A DNA stretch of 59,781 nt from Lujinxingia sediminis (GTDB lineage: Bacteria; Myxococcota_A; Bradymonadia; Bradymonadales; Bradymonadaceae), in assembly GCF_004005565.1 (NCBI RefSeq), contig NZ_SADD01000020.1, forward strand, positions 1 through 59,781. The letters are read 5' to 3'. Positions 16,074 through 25,876 of this stretch are shown here, piece by piece. The notes below the pieces were generated by a model, which was not told where the DNA came from, ran no database searches, and saw only the letters and a list, made by a program, of their open reading frames with translations. The position numbers were made by a program, and so were the translations under genes. Position 1 is the stretch's first letter. Each line of letters opens with the position of its first letter.

Positions 16074-19000
16074 TCAGGCCTCGGAGGCGGCTGCCGCGTT
16101 GGTCTTTATCGTGGATTTCGGCGTCTCCTCGGCCGGCGACTCCCCACGTTTGAAGCGGGTGATGCGCCCGAAGAGGCTGCGCTCAAACGCCAGGATCTGC
16201 TCCCAGCTCGGGCGCGCTCGGTACACGCCGCGGCCCGGGTGCTCAGGGTGCATGCCACGCACGTAGAAATAGAAGAGCCCGCCAAAACGCGCGTCGTACT
16301 CGGCTTCCGTGGTGATATCGAGCACCCGACAGAGCGCCAGGGTGTAGAGGTGGGCCTGCTCGGCGTAGTTGGCCGACACGTTGGCGCGCAGCGAGGCGGC
16401 GTCGTAATTGCTCAAAAGGTTCGACTTCCAGTCCGCAAAGTAGATCTTGCCCTCGTGCCCGAAGAGCAGGTCGACGAACCCTTTGACGAAGCCGCCGCTC
16501 ACGGTCACGTCATCGCCAAAACGCCGGCGAATCTCGCTGACGCCCTCCGCGTTGGTCACAGGCTCGGGGATGGGGAAGAGGAACTCCAGCTCGGTCTTGA
16601 TCTGGGCCGGGTCGAGAAGGTGCAGCGCCTCAATGGGGGGCACGCCCTCGACGGGCATCTCCACCCTGGCCAGCAGCGTGTGGTAGACCGCGCGCATCGC
16701 CGGCTCCAGCGTACGCGGGCTCGCTCCGGTGCGGGCGCGCCGCACCTCAAAAAACTCCCGCAGCTCTTCATCGGCCTGCCAGGCCTCCACGCTCTCAACG
16801 TCGCGCACCCGGGCGAAGGGGAGGTCTTCGAGCACCCCGTGCACGAAGTTACCGGTGGCCATCCCGCCCGGAAACACCTTCGCGCCCTCGACGTCCTCAT
16901 CGTCGTTCCCGTCGCCTCTGGCGTCCTCTGGCGAGTCATCGGAGTTGCTGGCGTAGCCCTCTTTGCCATCGCCGCGCAGCTTACTGAAGGAGGTCACCTC
17001 CCAGCGGCGCTCCAGCAGATCTTTGCGCAGCGCGCCGTCGCTCTGCGGCTCTTGAAGATGCTCCAACCCCTCGATCTCCAATCTGGCGATGGCCTTTTTC
17101 GCCACCTCCGGGTCTGGAGAGTCGGGCGTCTCGTCGAGCTCGACGTTGATCCACTCCAGCAGCTCGGCGCTCTTGCCGCCGGCGTTTTTGATGGCGGTGA
17201 GGCGGTCGATGATGTCGAAGTAGGGATCGCGGTTGCAGTTCCTCTCTTTGAAGGGTTTGTACGCGGGTGAGTCTTCGTCCACATACGGCAGATAGAGCAT
17301 CAGCTCGGCGCGTGTGAGCGCGACGTAGTTAAGGCGATGCTCCTCGGCGCAGGTTTGCTCAAAGAGCGTATCTTCCCATCCCTCAGGCATCCCGGAGGTC
17401 GACGCCATCCAACGCACCTGGGTGGGGCGTCCTTCCTCGTTGACCACACGAAGGCGATAATCCTTGCGCCTTGGATCCACGGGCTCGGAGAACGAGGGCA
17501 TCAAAAACACCACGCCGCGCTGCAGCCCCTTGCTGCCGTGCGCGGTGAGGATCTGCACAGCCTGGGATTCAACTTCCAGACGCTGCTGATCCACGTCTTC
17601 TCCCTCCGGCTTGGCGCGCCCCTCGATGTAGCTCATCAGGCGCCCGGCCAACTCGTCGATGCTCAGGCGTTCGCGGGTGCAGTCCTCGGCGAGTAGCTCG
17701 AGAATGTGCTGGTAGTTGGTGAGCTCGCGCTCGCTCACGTCGAGGAGAAGACGACGACGCAAGAGCCCGCTCTCCTCGATCAGCTCGTGAAAGAGCTTAT
17801 GGTACGCGCGACGCTCAGCCAGTCTGGCCCAGCCGGTGAGGCGACGGTAAATGGCGTCGGACTCGGTGATCGCCCCGGGGTTATCCAGCTGCCCGACTCG
17901 AAGTTCAAAGAAGGGCGTCATCCACGCGCGCACCCGCGCGCTGCGGTCGTGCGGGTCGGCAAGCGCCATCAAGAGGTCGTAGATGTCGCGGGCCTCCTGG
18001 GTCTCAAAGAGGCCGTCCATCTTCAAAAACGCAAAGGGCACGCCCTGCTCGCGCAGCGCATCGGCCACGAACTTGCCATGAGCGCGTTTGCGGCAGAGCA
18101 CGTAGATCGACTCCGGCCCCACCTCCCCGCTGAAATCGCCACCCTCCTGCTCGCGATAGCGCAGGGCCCGGTCGGTGCCGCGCGCGTCGATGAGCTCGCG
18201 GATCCGCGTGGCGATGGCGTTGGCGAGCCCTTTCCGCAACGCCGGAAGCCCCAATTTATCTGCGCTGGTTGTCAGGTTGAGCACCCGCACCCCCGGGGCG
18301 TTTTGCTCGCCGAGCTTCGCCTCAAACCAGCCCTTACCGGCGCTGACCGGATGCGCGTAGTCGATGCCTTCTCCCAGGTCGATGGCCCGCTCGGCAGACT
18401 GATCAAAGATGGCGTTGTACGCCCCGATCACCTGCGGCGTGCTGCGGAAGTTCTGCTTGAGCGGCACCGCCTCGCGCTTCCCTTCCAGGATGATGTCCCG
18501 CGCCTCGATGTAGGTATGCACATCCCCGCCGCGAAACCCGTAGATCGCCTGCTTCGGGTCGCCGATCAGGTAAAGCTCATGACCCTCGGTCCTGGCCCAC
18601 CCATCACGGCCGCCCACAAAGAGGCGCTCAAAAACCTCCCACTGCACCTGGTCGGTGTCCTGAAACTCATCGATGAGCGCCACTTTAAAGCGTCCCCGCA
18701 GCACCTTGAGCAGCTCCCCCTCCTCGCCATCCTTCGCCAGCGTGTCGCGCACCAGCGTGAGCATATCGTCGTAGGTGTAGACCCCCTCGGCCTGCTTGAT
18801 GGCTTCCACGCGATCTTTGACGACGGGGCCAAGGGCCTGAACTGCCAGTATCTCGGTGCTCGGCACGGATTTGGACAACGCATAAAAGTCGAGAATGGAT
18901 TGCTGCAGATCCGGATCGACGTCCAACGCGGCACATCCATTACCTTTTCGCAGGTACTCGAGCGCCTTTTTAAAGTCTCCCTCGATCCCTTCGAGCAACG

Positions 19001-19838
19001 CATCGGCCAGACGCCCTTCCATCGCCTCCCAACCCGCGAGCACATGGGGAAGATGCGTCCTCGCGACACTTGTGCACGTCCGCTTATTAGTACCTGCATC
19101 GACCAAACATTGATAAAGCGCGTCGAGCTCAGTTCGGGCAAACACCTGGCCCAGCCGCGCGCGCTCCTCCTCGATGATTGCCCGATTGAAACCTGGCAGA
19201 TACTCACCAGTGGTCGTCACATAAATCCGCAACGCCTTTCGCAGATCGTCGATCTGCTTCCCCGCCCCCAAAAACGTCTGAACCCACTTCCAGAGCTCCG
19301 GATTGCCAGGAACATCCTCGCGCAGCACCTCCGAGATCGCGCGGTTGATCAGACGATCACCATCGACGTGCTCCTGCTCTAGCAGGCGCTTGTTGGCAAA
19401 GGCATGCTCCACCAGAATGCGCTGACAGAAGCCGTGAATCGTGTAGATCGAAGCCTGATCAAAGGTGCGCAGCGCGCGACGCAAACGCTTAAAGCCCTCT
19501 TCGTCGATCGCCCCAACATGGGTGCGGTCGGCCGGCGCTCCCTCTTCGAGCTGACCGCCCCGCAGCGTCTTCACCTCACCAGGTTCAAGCGTCGCGTACG
19601 CCCGGGTGAGCTCCTGCAGCGTCTCGCGGACCTTTTTCTTCAGATCGCCGGTGGCCGCCCGCGTAAACGTCACGATCAGCACATCCTGCACGCTGAGCTT
19701 TCGGCGCAAGAGCAGGTCCACCACGATATGCTGAATCGTATAGGTCTTCCCCGTGCCGGCGCTGGCCTCGATCACCTCATGACGGCCGCGTTGAAGATGC
19801 GAAATCGCTTCGGGTTTTTCATAAAAGAGCGTCGCCAT
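16074..19838 (-). CDS. recB: RecB, exodeoxyribonuclease V beta subunit
   Basis: The 1254-residue protein is the helicase-nuclease subunit of RecBCD, which resects double-strand ends and loads RecA at Chi. The N-terminal SF1 helicase has EASAGTGKTYTI, then VTFTRAATGDLKKKVRE and ALIDEFQDTDQVQWEVFERL. The motor also shows LYLIGDPKQAIYGFRGGDVH. The C-terminal nuclease domain keeps KGFVDLLFG and YFADWKSN, the Asp-(x)-DxK catalytic arrangement. It follows recC with stop and start overlapping (AAATGATG). I prefer the second ATG (19838) because GGAGG is then six bases away; the first is at 19841. No missing motif was seen. Confidence 0.94.
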   Translation of the reverse strand: MATLFYEKPEAISHLQRGRHEVIEASAGTGKTYTIQHIVVDLLLRRKLSVQDVLIVTFTRAATGDLKKKVRETLQELTRAYATLEPGEVKTLRGGQLEEGAPADRTHVGAIDEEGFKRLRRALRTFDQASIYTIHGFCQRILVEHAFANKRLLEQEHVDGDRLINRAISEVLREDVPGNPELWKWVQTFLGAGKQIDDLRKALRIYVTTTGEYLPGFNRAIIEEERARLGQVFARTELDALYQCLVDAGTNKRTCTSVARTHLPHVLAGWEAMEGRLADALLEGIEGDFKKALEYLRKGNGCAALDVDPDLQQSILDFYALSKSVPSTEILAVQALGPVVKDRVEAIKQAEGVYTYDDMLTLVRDTLAKDGEEGELLKVLRGRFKVALIDEFQDTDQVQWEVFERLFVGGRDGWARTEGHELYLIGDPKQAIYGFRGGDVHTYIEARDIILEGKREAVPLKQNFRSTPQVIGAYNAIFDQSAERAIDLGEGIDYAHPVSAGKGWFEAKLGEQNAPGVRVLNLTTSADKLGLPALRKGLANAIATRIRELIDARGTDRALRYREQEGGDFSGEVGPESIYVLCRKRAHGKFVADALREQGVPFAFLKMDGLFETQEARDIYDLLMALADPHDRSARVRAWMTPFFELRVGQLDNPGAITESDAIYRRLTGWARLAERRAYHKLFHELIEESGLLRRRLLLDVSERELTNYQHILELLAEDCTRERLSIDELAGRLMSYIEGRAKPEGEDVDQQRLEVESQAVQILTAHGSKGLQRGVVFLMPSFSEPVDPRRKDYRLRVVNEEGRPTQVRWMASTSGMPEGWEDTLFEQTCAEEHRLNYVALTRAELMLYLPYVDEDSPAYKPFKERNCNRDPYFDIIDRLTAIKNAGGKSAELLEWINVELDETPDSPDPEVAKKAIARLEIEGLEHLQEPQSDGALRKDLLERRWEVTSFSKLRGDGKEGYASNSDDSPEDARGDGNDDEDVEGAKVFPGGMATGNFVHGVLEDLPFARVRDVESVEAWQADEELREFFEVRRARTGASPRTLEPAMRAVYHTLLARVEMPVEGVPPIEALHLLDPAQIKTELEFLFPIPEPVTNAEGVSEIRRRFGDDVTVSGGFVKGFVDLLFGHEGKIYFADWKSNLLSNYDAASLRANVSANYAEQAHLYTLALCRVLDITTEAEYDARFGGLFYFYVRGMHPEHPGRGVYRARPSWEQILAFERSLFGRITRFKRGESPAEETPKSTIKTNAAAASEA

Positions 19839-22800
19839 CATTTACCTCCCAGCGCGTTCCACATCATTTTGTAGCGACGTTCCAGAATCGCATGAATGTC
19901 TTCCAGCGCCGGTGGTTTGTAGTCCTTCCAGCGCTTTATCGGACCATACATCGTCGACACTCTATTTCGGCTCGACGTATCAGGATCGATGGCTTCGCAA
20001 AACGTATCCAGATCGATCGGCTGCTCTTTGGTTTTTGCTTCGACGAGCTTTTCGACCAGCTCTACCGGCAGATAGTAGTCATGCACGTCGCCAATCAGTT
20101 CGGTACTAAGCTGACTCAAATACCGCAGCGCGTCGGCCTGACCCTGAATCACCAGTGCTTTCGATGCTGATACTTTTGCCTTTTTAATAATGGCGGCCAC
20201 TTCAGGCTCCGCTCCCCCCAACCCCAACGCAGCAAGCGCCACCTGCTCAATCGCACCATGCGTAAAGTGTTTTGACTTCACTTCACCACTGGAATGAAAA
20301 TCCATCACAACCTGCCCCTCCCCGACCACCATCACCTCGCCATGCAGCTCGATCTCAAGCTCCTGGCCCTCGGCGTTGGGGTCGTCGACGACCAGGCGCA
20401 GCACGTCGTGCACCTCGACCTCGGCCGGCGCTCCGACCGCAACATCCTGGCGGGTGCGGGGCGCCCCGATGCGGATGCGCCGCACCGGCGGGGCCTCGCT
20501 GCCGGTGACCTTCTTCACGCCCTCGGCCCACTCGCCAAGCTCGTTGAGGCAGCGGGTGATCGCCGCCTCAAAATAGAGATCGGAGGGAAACGCCCCACGC
20601 AGCTCCTCCAGCTCCGCGCGCCGGCGAAGATGTTTCTTCAGCGCCGCGTCACCTAAGTCGCCGGCGACCAGCGCGTCGTGGATCGTGGCGCGCATCACCA
20701 TCAGCCGCTGCAGAAACTCGGGCTCAAAGGGCTCGTCTTCGGCGTCGATGAGGTCGTCGTTGTCTTCATCGTAGATACGCAGCCGCGTGCGGGCCGACGC
20801 CTGCAACGGACACTGCAAAAACTTGCCGAGCTCGCGCAGCTGCAGCACCACGCGCCGACGCTCGCCAGACTCCGCCTCCTGCGCAGGCTCGCTCCAACGG
20901 GTCAGGCCTACGAGCTCCTCATACGCGTCGCCAGCCTTTGCGCGCGCCCCCTCGGCCAGCTCCACCATCGTGGGCCGAAAGCCCGTGGGAAGTTCCCTGT
21001 CGAGCGCCTGGCGGTTCTTGCGCACCACCGCCTCGGCCAGGGCCTCGCGGTGGTGGTTGGGCAACACCTCCAGCGCCGCATCGTCCTGACCTTCGCCGCT
21101 GAGTTCTGGAAAATACCGCGCGTCGTAGCGGCGCAGCGGATGGCGCACAAAACGCGCAGCGACCTGCTCCCTGCCCTCCAGCGACTCCGCCATCTCGCGC
21201 ATCGCCAGCACCACCGAGGCCGGCTCCAGCGCATCGCCCGTCTGCGCATCTCGCCCCACCCAGGAGAGCACCATCTCGGCGCGCGTCGACATCAGCGTCT
21301 CCAGAAACATATAAAAATCCTGGTCGCGCGGGCGCACATCGCTCAATCGCCGCTTATCCTCGCGCAGATCCAGCGAGTCGGGCGGCGTCGGCGCCGGGAA
21401 ACTCCCCTGCCCCAGCCCCGTCACAAAGACGACCTCGAAGGGAATCGGCCGCATCGGCTTAAACGATGAGACCACCACGCCGTCTGCCAGGTACTTGCCA
21501 TAACGATCTTCGAGGCTGCCCAGCGCGGCCATCGCAAACTCATAGGCCGTGCGGTAACCCACCGGCACCTCGGGGCAGCGGTCGGCCCGCGCGATGCTCG
21601 ACAACTCGCCATGAAGGCGCAAAAGCGTGCGCTCCTCCCCCCGCCCGCTCGCGCCGATAAAGTCGCGAACCAGCTCCTTAAAATGCGCCATCCACTCCGC
21701 CAGCGGGCGCCGCTCTTCGCGCACCTCCCGCGAGCGCACAATCAACGACTGCGCCAGCGCCACAAGCGCTGCCACCTGGTCGCCCTCCCCGTGCCCCGTC
21801 TCCAGCGGCAGGTAGCGCGAGTCGCCCAGCGCCAGCGCCTCGGGGCTTGCGGCGTCGGGCTGGGTCATAAAGCTCCCGAGCACCAGACGATCGAGGCCCT
21901 GCTGCCAGTTGAAGCGGTCGTGACGAATATAGGTCGCCTCATGATCGCGGCGGTCGGCCCCGTGGAAGATGTTGAGCTCATCGCACCAGCGCACCCACTG
22001 GCGCGCGTCCGCCCCGGGATGTTTGGCCACCACGGCCGGGTGCACGAGCACGTTGAGAAGTTCGTTGCGCTTAAAGGTGCCCAGCGGCAGCTCAAAGAGC
22101 TGGCGCGCCGCGTCGAGCACCGGCGACGAGAGCGAGGCGTCGATGTCGATGACGTTGTGAGGGATGCCGTGGGTCGCCTCAAAGGCCGCGCGCAGGTGCG
22201 TCTGATAAAGCTCGCGCTGCCCCGGCTGCACGACCACCGCGATGTCATTAAAACGCAGATCCTCGCGGCGAGTCACAAGCTCCCAGATCTCACTGGCAAT
22301 GATCTCGCACTCGCGCTGGATGCTCGGACACGCCAGAAAACGCAGGCTCTGCGACTCGTCGATCGGCGGCGACGTCTCGCGCACCTCTCGGGCATCGGCG
22401 CGGTCGCGGATCACGCGTTGGAGGCGCTGCAAAAGAGTGTCGTCGGGGCGCTCCTCACGCTCGGCGATCGTCTTCAGATCCCCCTGGCTCAGCTCCAGCA
22501 ACATCCGATGAAAATCGCGTCCCGGACCGCCCCAGAGGGTCAGCGCCAGCGGAAGCTCATCGCCGCTCAAGAGCTCGCTCTCGTCGCCCAGCTCCACCAG
22601 CGGATCGTCGTCGGCCAGCACCACCGTGCCCCACTCCTCCAGGCAGGGGGAGAGCACGTAAAAGGCCGCGTTGCGGGCCTCATCATCCCAGAGCGGCCCG
22701 AACACATCGTTGAAAAAGGGCGGCAGGTACGAAAAGCCGACCAGGTGCACAAAAGGCGGAAGCGCGAGCGCCTCATACCCGAAACGCGACACCACATCGG

Positions 22801-23431
22801 TCAGCGCCACAAGCTCCGGGCCCTCACCACGGGCCTGCTCCAGCTTGCCGCCGGCTTTGAAAAGTTCGAGCCAGAGGCGACGCTGCCAGCGCTCGGTGGC
22901 CGCGTAGGTCGAGTCGGCGTCGACCATCAGCGCTCCGCTGCGCCAGGCCTTGAGCATGTCGCGACGCGAGAAGCCGTACTCGCGAAAGAGCGCGGCAACC
23001 CGGCGGCTGAGCTGAAAACGCCGGCGCTCCAGCTGCACCTCGGCATCGTCCCCATCACCGGCGGCCTCAAAGAACTCGAGGACCGGTTTCATCTCCGGCG
23101 ACTGGAGGAGCGACCCGTCACTCAATAGCTCAATAAGCAGGCGCTCAATCGTCACCGACTGGGCGATCTGCGCCCGCGGCTCACCCTGCTCATCGAGGGG
23201 AAGGAGACTCTCCAGAAAGGTCTCCATCGTCTCCACGCGCATGTTGCTCGCCACCCCTCGGCGTGCGGCGATCTGGAAGGTCAGATACTCTTTGAGGTTG
23301 GCGTTGGGCACCACCAGACGGTGCTCAAAAAACGCCCGCTCCACCGGATGTTCCGGCGAGGTCGCATCCAGCACTTTGACCAGACCATCAACCAGGTCCT
23401 CGACCCGATCCGATTGAAAAACATGCAACAT
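19838..23431 (-). CDS. recC: RecC, exodeoxyribonuclease V gamma subunit
   Basis: The 1197-residue protein matches RecC, the Chi-recognition and strand-splitting subunit with inactive helicase and nuclease folds. The N-terminus (MLHVFQSDRVEDLVDGLVKV) is characteristic. Further on are RLVVPNANLKEYLTFQIAAR, LVGFSYLPPFFNDVF and the region near CPSIQRECEIIASEIW. The segment with GLGQGSFPAPTPPDSLDLRE is also typical. The ATG at 23431 follows GGGAGCC; the frame extends 12 codons further without a signal. It is the first gene of the operon. Whether the Chi pocket residues match E. coli cannot be judged by eye. Confidence 0.92.
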   Translation of the reverse strand: MLHVFQSDRVEDLVDGLVKVLDATSPEHPVERAFFEHRLVVPNANLKEYLTFQIAARRGVASNMRVETMETFLESLLPLDEQGEPRAQIAQSVTIERLLIELLSDGSLLQSPEMKPVLEFFEAAGDGDDAEVQLERRRFQLSRRVAALFREYGFSRRDMLKAWRSGALMVDADSTYAATERWQRRLWLELFKAGGKLEQARGEGPELVALTDVVSRFGYEALALPPFVHLVGFSYLPPFFNDVFGPLWDDEARNAAFYVLSPCLEEWGTVVLADDDPLVELGDESELLSGDELPLALTLWGGPGRDFHRMLLELSQGDLKTIAEREERPDDTLLQRLQRVIRDRADAREVRETSPPIDESQSLRFLACPSIQRECEIIASEIWELVTRREDLRFNDIAVVVQPGQRELYQTHLRAAFEATHGIPHNVIDIDASLSSPVLDAARQLFELPLGTFKRNELLNVLVHPAVVAKHPGADARQWVRWCDELNIFHGADRRDHEATYIRHDRFNWQQGLDRLVLGSFMTQPDAASPEALALGDSRYLPLETGHGEGDQVAALVALAQSLIVRSREVREERRPLAEWMAHFKELVRDFIGASGRGEERTLLRLHGELSSIARADRCPEVPVGYRTAYEFAMAALGSLEDRYGKYLADGVVVSSFKPMRPIPFEVVFVTGLGQGSFPAPTPPDSLDLREDKRRLSDVRPRDQDFYMFLETLMSTRAEMVLSWVGRDAQTGDALEPASVVLAMREMAESLEGREQVAARFVRHPLRRYDARYFPELSGEGQDDAALEVLPNHHREALAEAVVRKNRQALDRELPTGFRPTMVELAEGARAKAGDAYEELVGLTRWSEPAQEAESGERRRVVLQLRELGKFLQCPLQASARTRLRIYDEDNDDLIDAEDEPFEPEFLQRLMVMRATIHDALVAGDLGDAALKKHLRRRAELEELRGAFPSDLYFEAAITRCLNELGEWAEGVKKVTGSEAPPVRRIRIGAPRTRQDVAVGAPAEVEVHDVLRLVVDDPNAEGQELEIELHGEVMVVGEGQVVMDFHSSGEVKSKHFTHGAIEQVALAALGLGGAEPEVAAIIKKAKVSASKALVIQGQADALRYLSQLSTELIGDVHDYYLPVELVEKLVEAKTKEQPIDLDTFCEAIDPDTSSRNRVSTMYGPIKRWKDYKPPALEDIHAILERRYKMMWNALGGK

Positions 23432-23645
23432 AAAAGGCTCCCACCGCGCGACAGAGGTTCCAGGCAATTTCGAGGGTTATAGCCTCAAAAACCGGGCCCG
23501 TCGAAGGTAGTTATGATCGAAATAACGCGAAAAGAACGTCAGAAAGGGGCGTAAGGGTCTGAAATCACGCCAGATCAGGGCATTTACAAAAAATCACATC
23601 CGATGCACCTCAACGCAAAGCGCCTGGCAAAATCATTGAAAACGA

Positions 23646-25337
23646 TCAGCCACCCCCGGCGCTCCGAAAGCGCGCCTCCATCACTCCGGCAAGCTGCGCC
23701 TCACCGGCCTGGCGGTAATAGCGCGCGAGCATCTGCAGCCCGAAACGATCGTCGGGTGCCAGCGCCACCAGCTCAAAGAGCGTGGGCGCGGCCTGATGAA
23801 AGAGCTGCGCGTCGATCATCGCACGCGCCGCCGCCCTCAACGAGCGCACCCTCTCCTTCACGTTCGGGTCCTCCCCTTCGCCCGACCCCGGGTCCCGATC
23901 CTCATCGACGCTCCTCGCCGACGACGGGCGCCCTTCGCCCGCACGATCCGCGCCATCATGGCGCGCCGATGTCCGACCCACGGTCGTACCATCGCCAGCA
24001 TTCATGCGCCCGTTCGGCCTTTCAGCGCTCAGCCCGCCACCTTCTGAGCTCCGCCCCGAACTCTCCGAAAAACTCGACCTCAGCCGGTAGGTCCGCTCCA
24101 GCCGACTCGCCACTTCACTGACCTTTGAGCCCCCCGACGACGCTCGCCCAAAATCCCCCCCGCCCGTCTCCGACTCACGCTCTCCAGCCCGCACTGCCCC
24201 CGAAGCGCTCCGCCTCCTCGCCGCGTTTGCCGAAGCCTCCCTGATCGAAACACCGCCCACCGCCTCGATCTGCGCGGCCAACAGCGCAGCCATCGAGACG
24301 ATATCGTGGCGATTATGCTCCAGCATCCCCCCCATCTTCGGCACCACCTCCCCCGCCACGAAGCGCTCCCACAACGCCGGAATCTCTCGCCCCGGTACAT
24401 CATCCACCCGGTGAAAATCGAGAATATCCTCCTCCAGGCTGGAGAGTTTGTAGCGCTTTCGCCCCACAAAATGCCGCCGGGCCGTGGGCAACAAATCCAG
24501 ATGCTGACGCCCCCCGAAAGGATCGCTCAGCTGGTGGCGCGCGTACCGGCGCGCGAGCAGCGGCACATCAAAACGCCGCCCGTTAAAGGTCACCAGCAGG
24601 TGCCGCTCCCGCAGCATGTTTGCGAAATACGCAAGCATCGCCCGCTCCCCGGCCGCGTCGCTGCCATCGAGCAGAAGCTGCTCCACCACAAAGCGCTCGC
24701 CAGCCCAGAACCCGATGCCCACACAAAAGGCCAGCGCCCCCTGCCCCAGCCCGCTGGTCTCGGTGTCCATATAGAGCAGCCCCTCCGGCCGCACGCCCGG
24801 GCAGCCCGGATCGACCTTTGAAATCAGACGATGGTCGATCTCCCGACACGCCCCCACCTCAAAACGCCCGTGCACCTCCCCCGGCGGCACCTCCTCGCGC
24901 AGAAGCCAGAACTCCCCCTGATTCTCCGCCCCCCACTGCCCCCAATTTTTTTCGTTCGGGGTGTTTTGATTGTAGCGATCCTTTCTCTGAGCCGATGCCG
25001 CTCCCTGTGTCGATGCGGCCGGCCGCGCCCCTCCCGACGAACTCTGACGACGCGACCGCCGAGCTCCTCCCGAACTCCTGTGTCGCGCGCTCGCCACTCC
25101 CCGCGACGCTCTCGTCGACGACGCTTTGCGCACGATCGACCCCGAAGGCCCCTCGGCGCGCTCTCCCGAATCATCGAAACCACCCGTATCCGGGGAGCTT
25201 TCCCCCTTCACCTGGTGCACCTCCCCCTCGCCAGGCGCGCCGGCCTCAAACACCCCGCTGGGCCCCGACGTACTCTCTCGCCCCCGCTGATGCGCGCCAT
25301 GCAGACGCTCCAGCCGATTTCGAAACCTGCTCGACAT
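23646..25337 (-). CDS. YprB-like 3'-5' exonuclease domain protein
   Basis: The 563-residue protein contains an RNase H-like exonuclease domain of the YprB family (residues about 175-370). It has EGLLYMDTETSGLGQGALAF as ExoI, LLVTFNGRRFDVPLLARRYA as ExoII, and HNRHDIVSMAALL as ExoIII, with the expected Asp/Glu residues. The first 150 residues are low-complexity, rich in Arg, Ser and Gly. A second disordered stretch separates the nuclease from a short C-terminal helical-repeat-like part (RAMIDAQLFHQAAPTLFELV). The start at 25337 follows AAGGACAAGG. It lies upstream of recC on the same strand with a 214-bp gap, so a link to DNA end processing is possible but unproven. Confidence 0.8.
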   Translation of the reverse strand: MSSRFRNRLERLHGAHQRGRESTSGPSGVFEAGAPGEGEVHQVKGESSPDTGGFDDSGERAEGPSGSIVRKASSTRASRGVASARHRSSGGARRSRRQSSSGGARPAASTQGAASAQRKDRYNQNTPNEKNWGQWGAENQGEFWLLREEVPPGEVHGRFEVGACREIDHRLISKVDPGCPGVRPEGLLYMDTETSGLGQGALAFCVGIGFWAGERFVVEQLLLDGSDAAGERAMLAYFANMLRERHLLVTFNGRRFDVPLLARRYARHQLSDPFGGRQHLDLLPTARRHFVGRKRYKLSSLEEDILDFHRVDDVPGREIPALWERFVAGEVVPKMGGMLEHNRHDIVSMAALLAAQIEAVGGVSIREASANAARRRSASGAVRAGERESETGGGDFGRASSGGSKVSEVASRLERTYRLRSSFSESSGRSSEGGGLSAERPNGRMNAGDGTTVGRTSARHDGADRAGEGRPSSARSVDEDRDPGSGEGEDPNVKERVRSLRAAARAMIDAQLFHQAAPTLFELVALAPDDRFGLQMLARYYRQAGEAQLAGVMEARFRSAGGG

Positions 25338-25876
25338 ACCTTGTCCTTTCCATTCCGTCGCCGGCACCTGGCTCGCCAGCTCGCGCCAACCTTACGCCGC
25401 CGGCGTCGGGGCTTCAAACTCGGATTCTTTAATCAATTGAAGCGCTTGCCCCCTTCCTCAAACGCCTCCGGGCCTGGCGAGCGTCGCTCTCAGCCCGCCA
25501 CGGGTCAAAACATCGGAGCGAGCGCCGCTATCAGCCCGCCACGGATCAAAACATCGGAGCGAGCGCCGCTATCAGCCCGCCTCCACGTGAGAACCTCTCC
25601 CCGCCCCTCGCGCTCCTGGTTTGAAAACTCAAAACGCGTTCGCAGCTCTCCGAGCTCGTCTTTTGCAGACTGAACTCGCGTTCGCGACGCTCGCTATCGT
25701 CGCGTAAAGCAGGTCGGTCGCGACCGCGACACTCGCCCACACGATGATCCGCACGTCAACGCGTTCGCGACGCTCGATCGCATGTATTAAGAACCCAAAG
25801 CCCCGCCAACAACCACCGATCGCGTGTTTTAGAAACCCAGAACGCCTTCCCGACCGCCGATCTCACCTTTTGGGCG
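25338..25876. other. intergenic region with short repeats, no gene seen
   Basis: About 540 bp between the TPR-like membrane gene and the YprB-like gene. It holds a 41-bp direct repeat (25491-25572) and scattered GCGTTCGCGACGCTCG motifs (near 25678 and 25761). Two diverged copies of a segment (CGATCGCATGTATTAAGAAC and CGATCGCGTGTTTTAGAAAC) lie at 25775 and 25827. No open frame looks like a protein. Confidence 0.6.
25491..25581 (+). repeat. 41-bp tandem direct repeat, 2.2 copies
   Basis: The unit starts CAGCCCGCCACGG and ends GAGCGCCGCTAT. Copies lie at 25491-25531 and 25532-25572 with a single G/A difference, and a third begins at 25573. It is noncoding. Confidence 0.92.

Noticed and set aside
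25491-25581. CRISPR array
   Set aside because: The 41-bp units are contiguous with no spacers and only two full copies; no cas genes are present.
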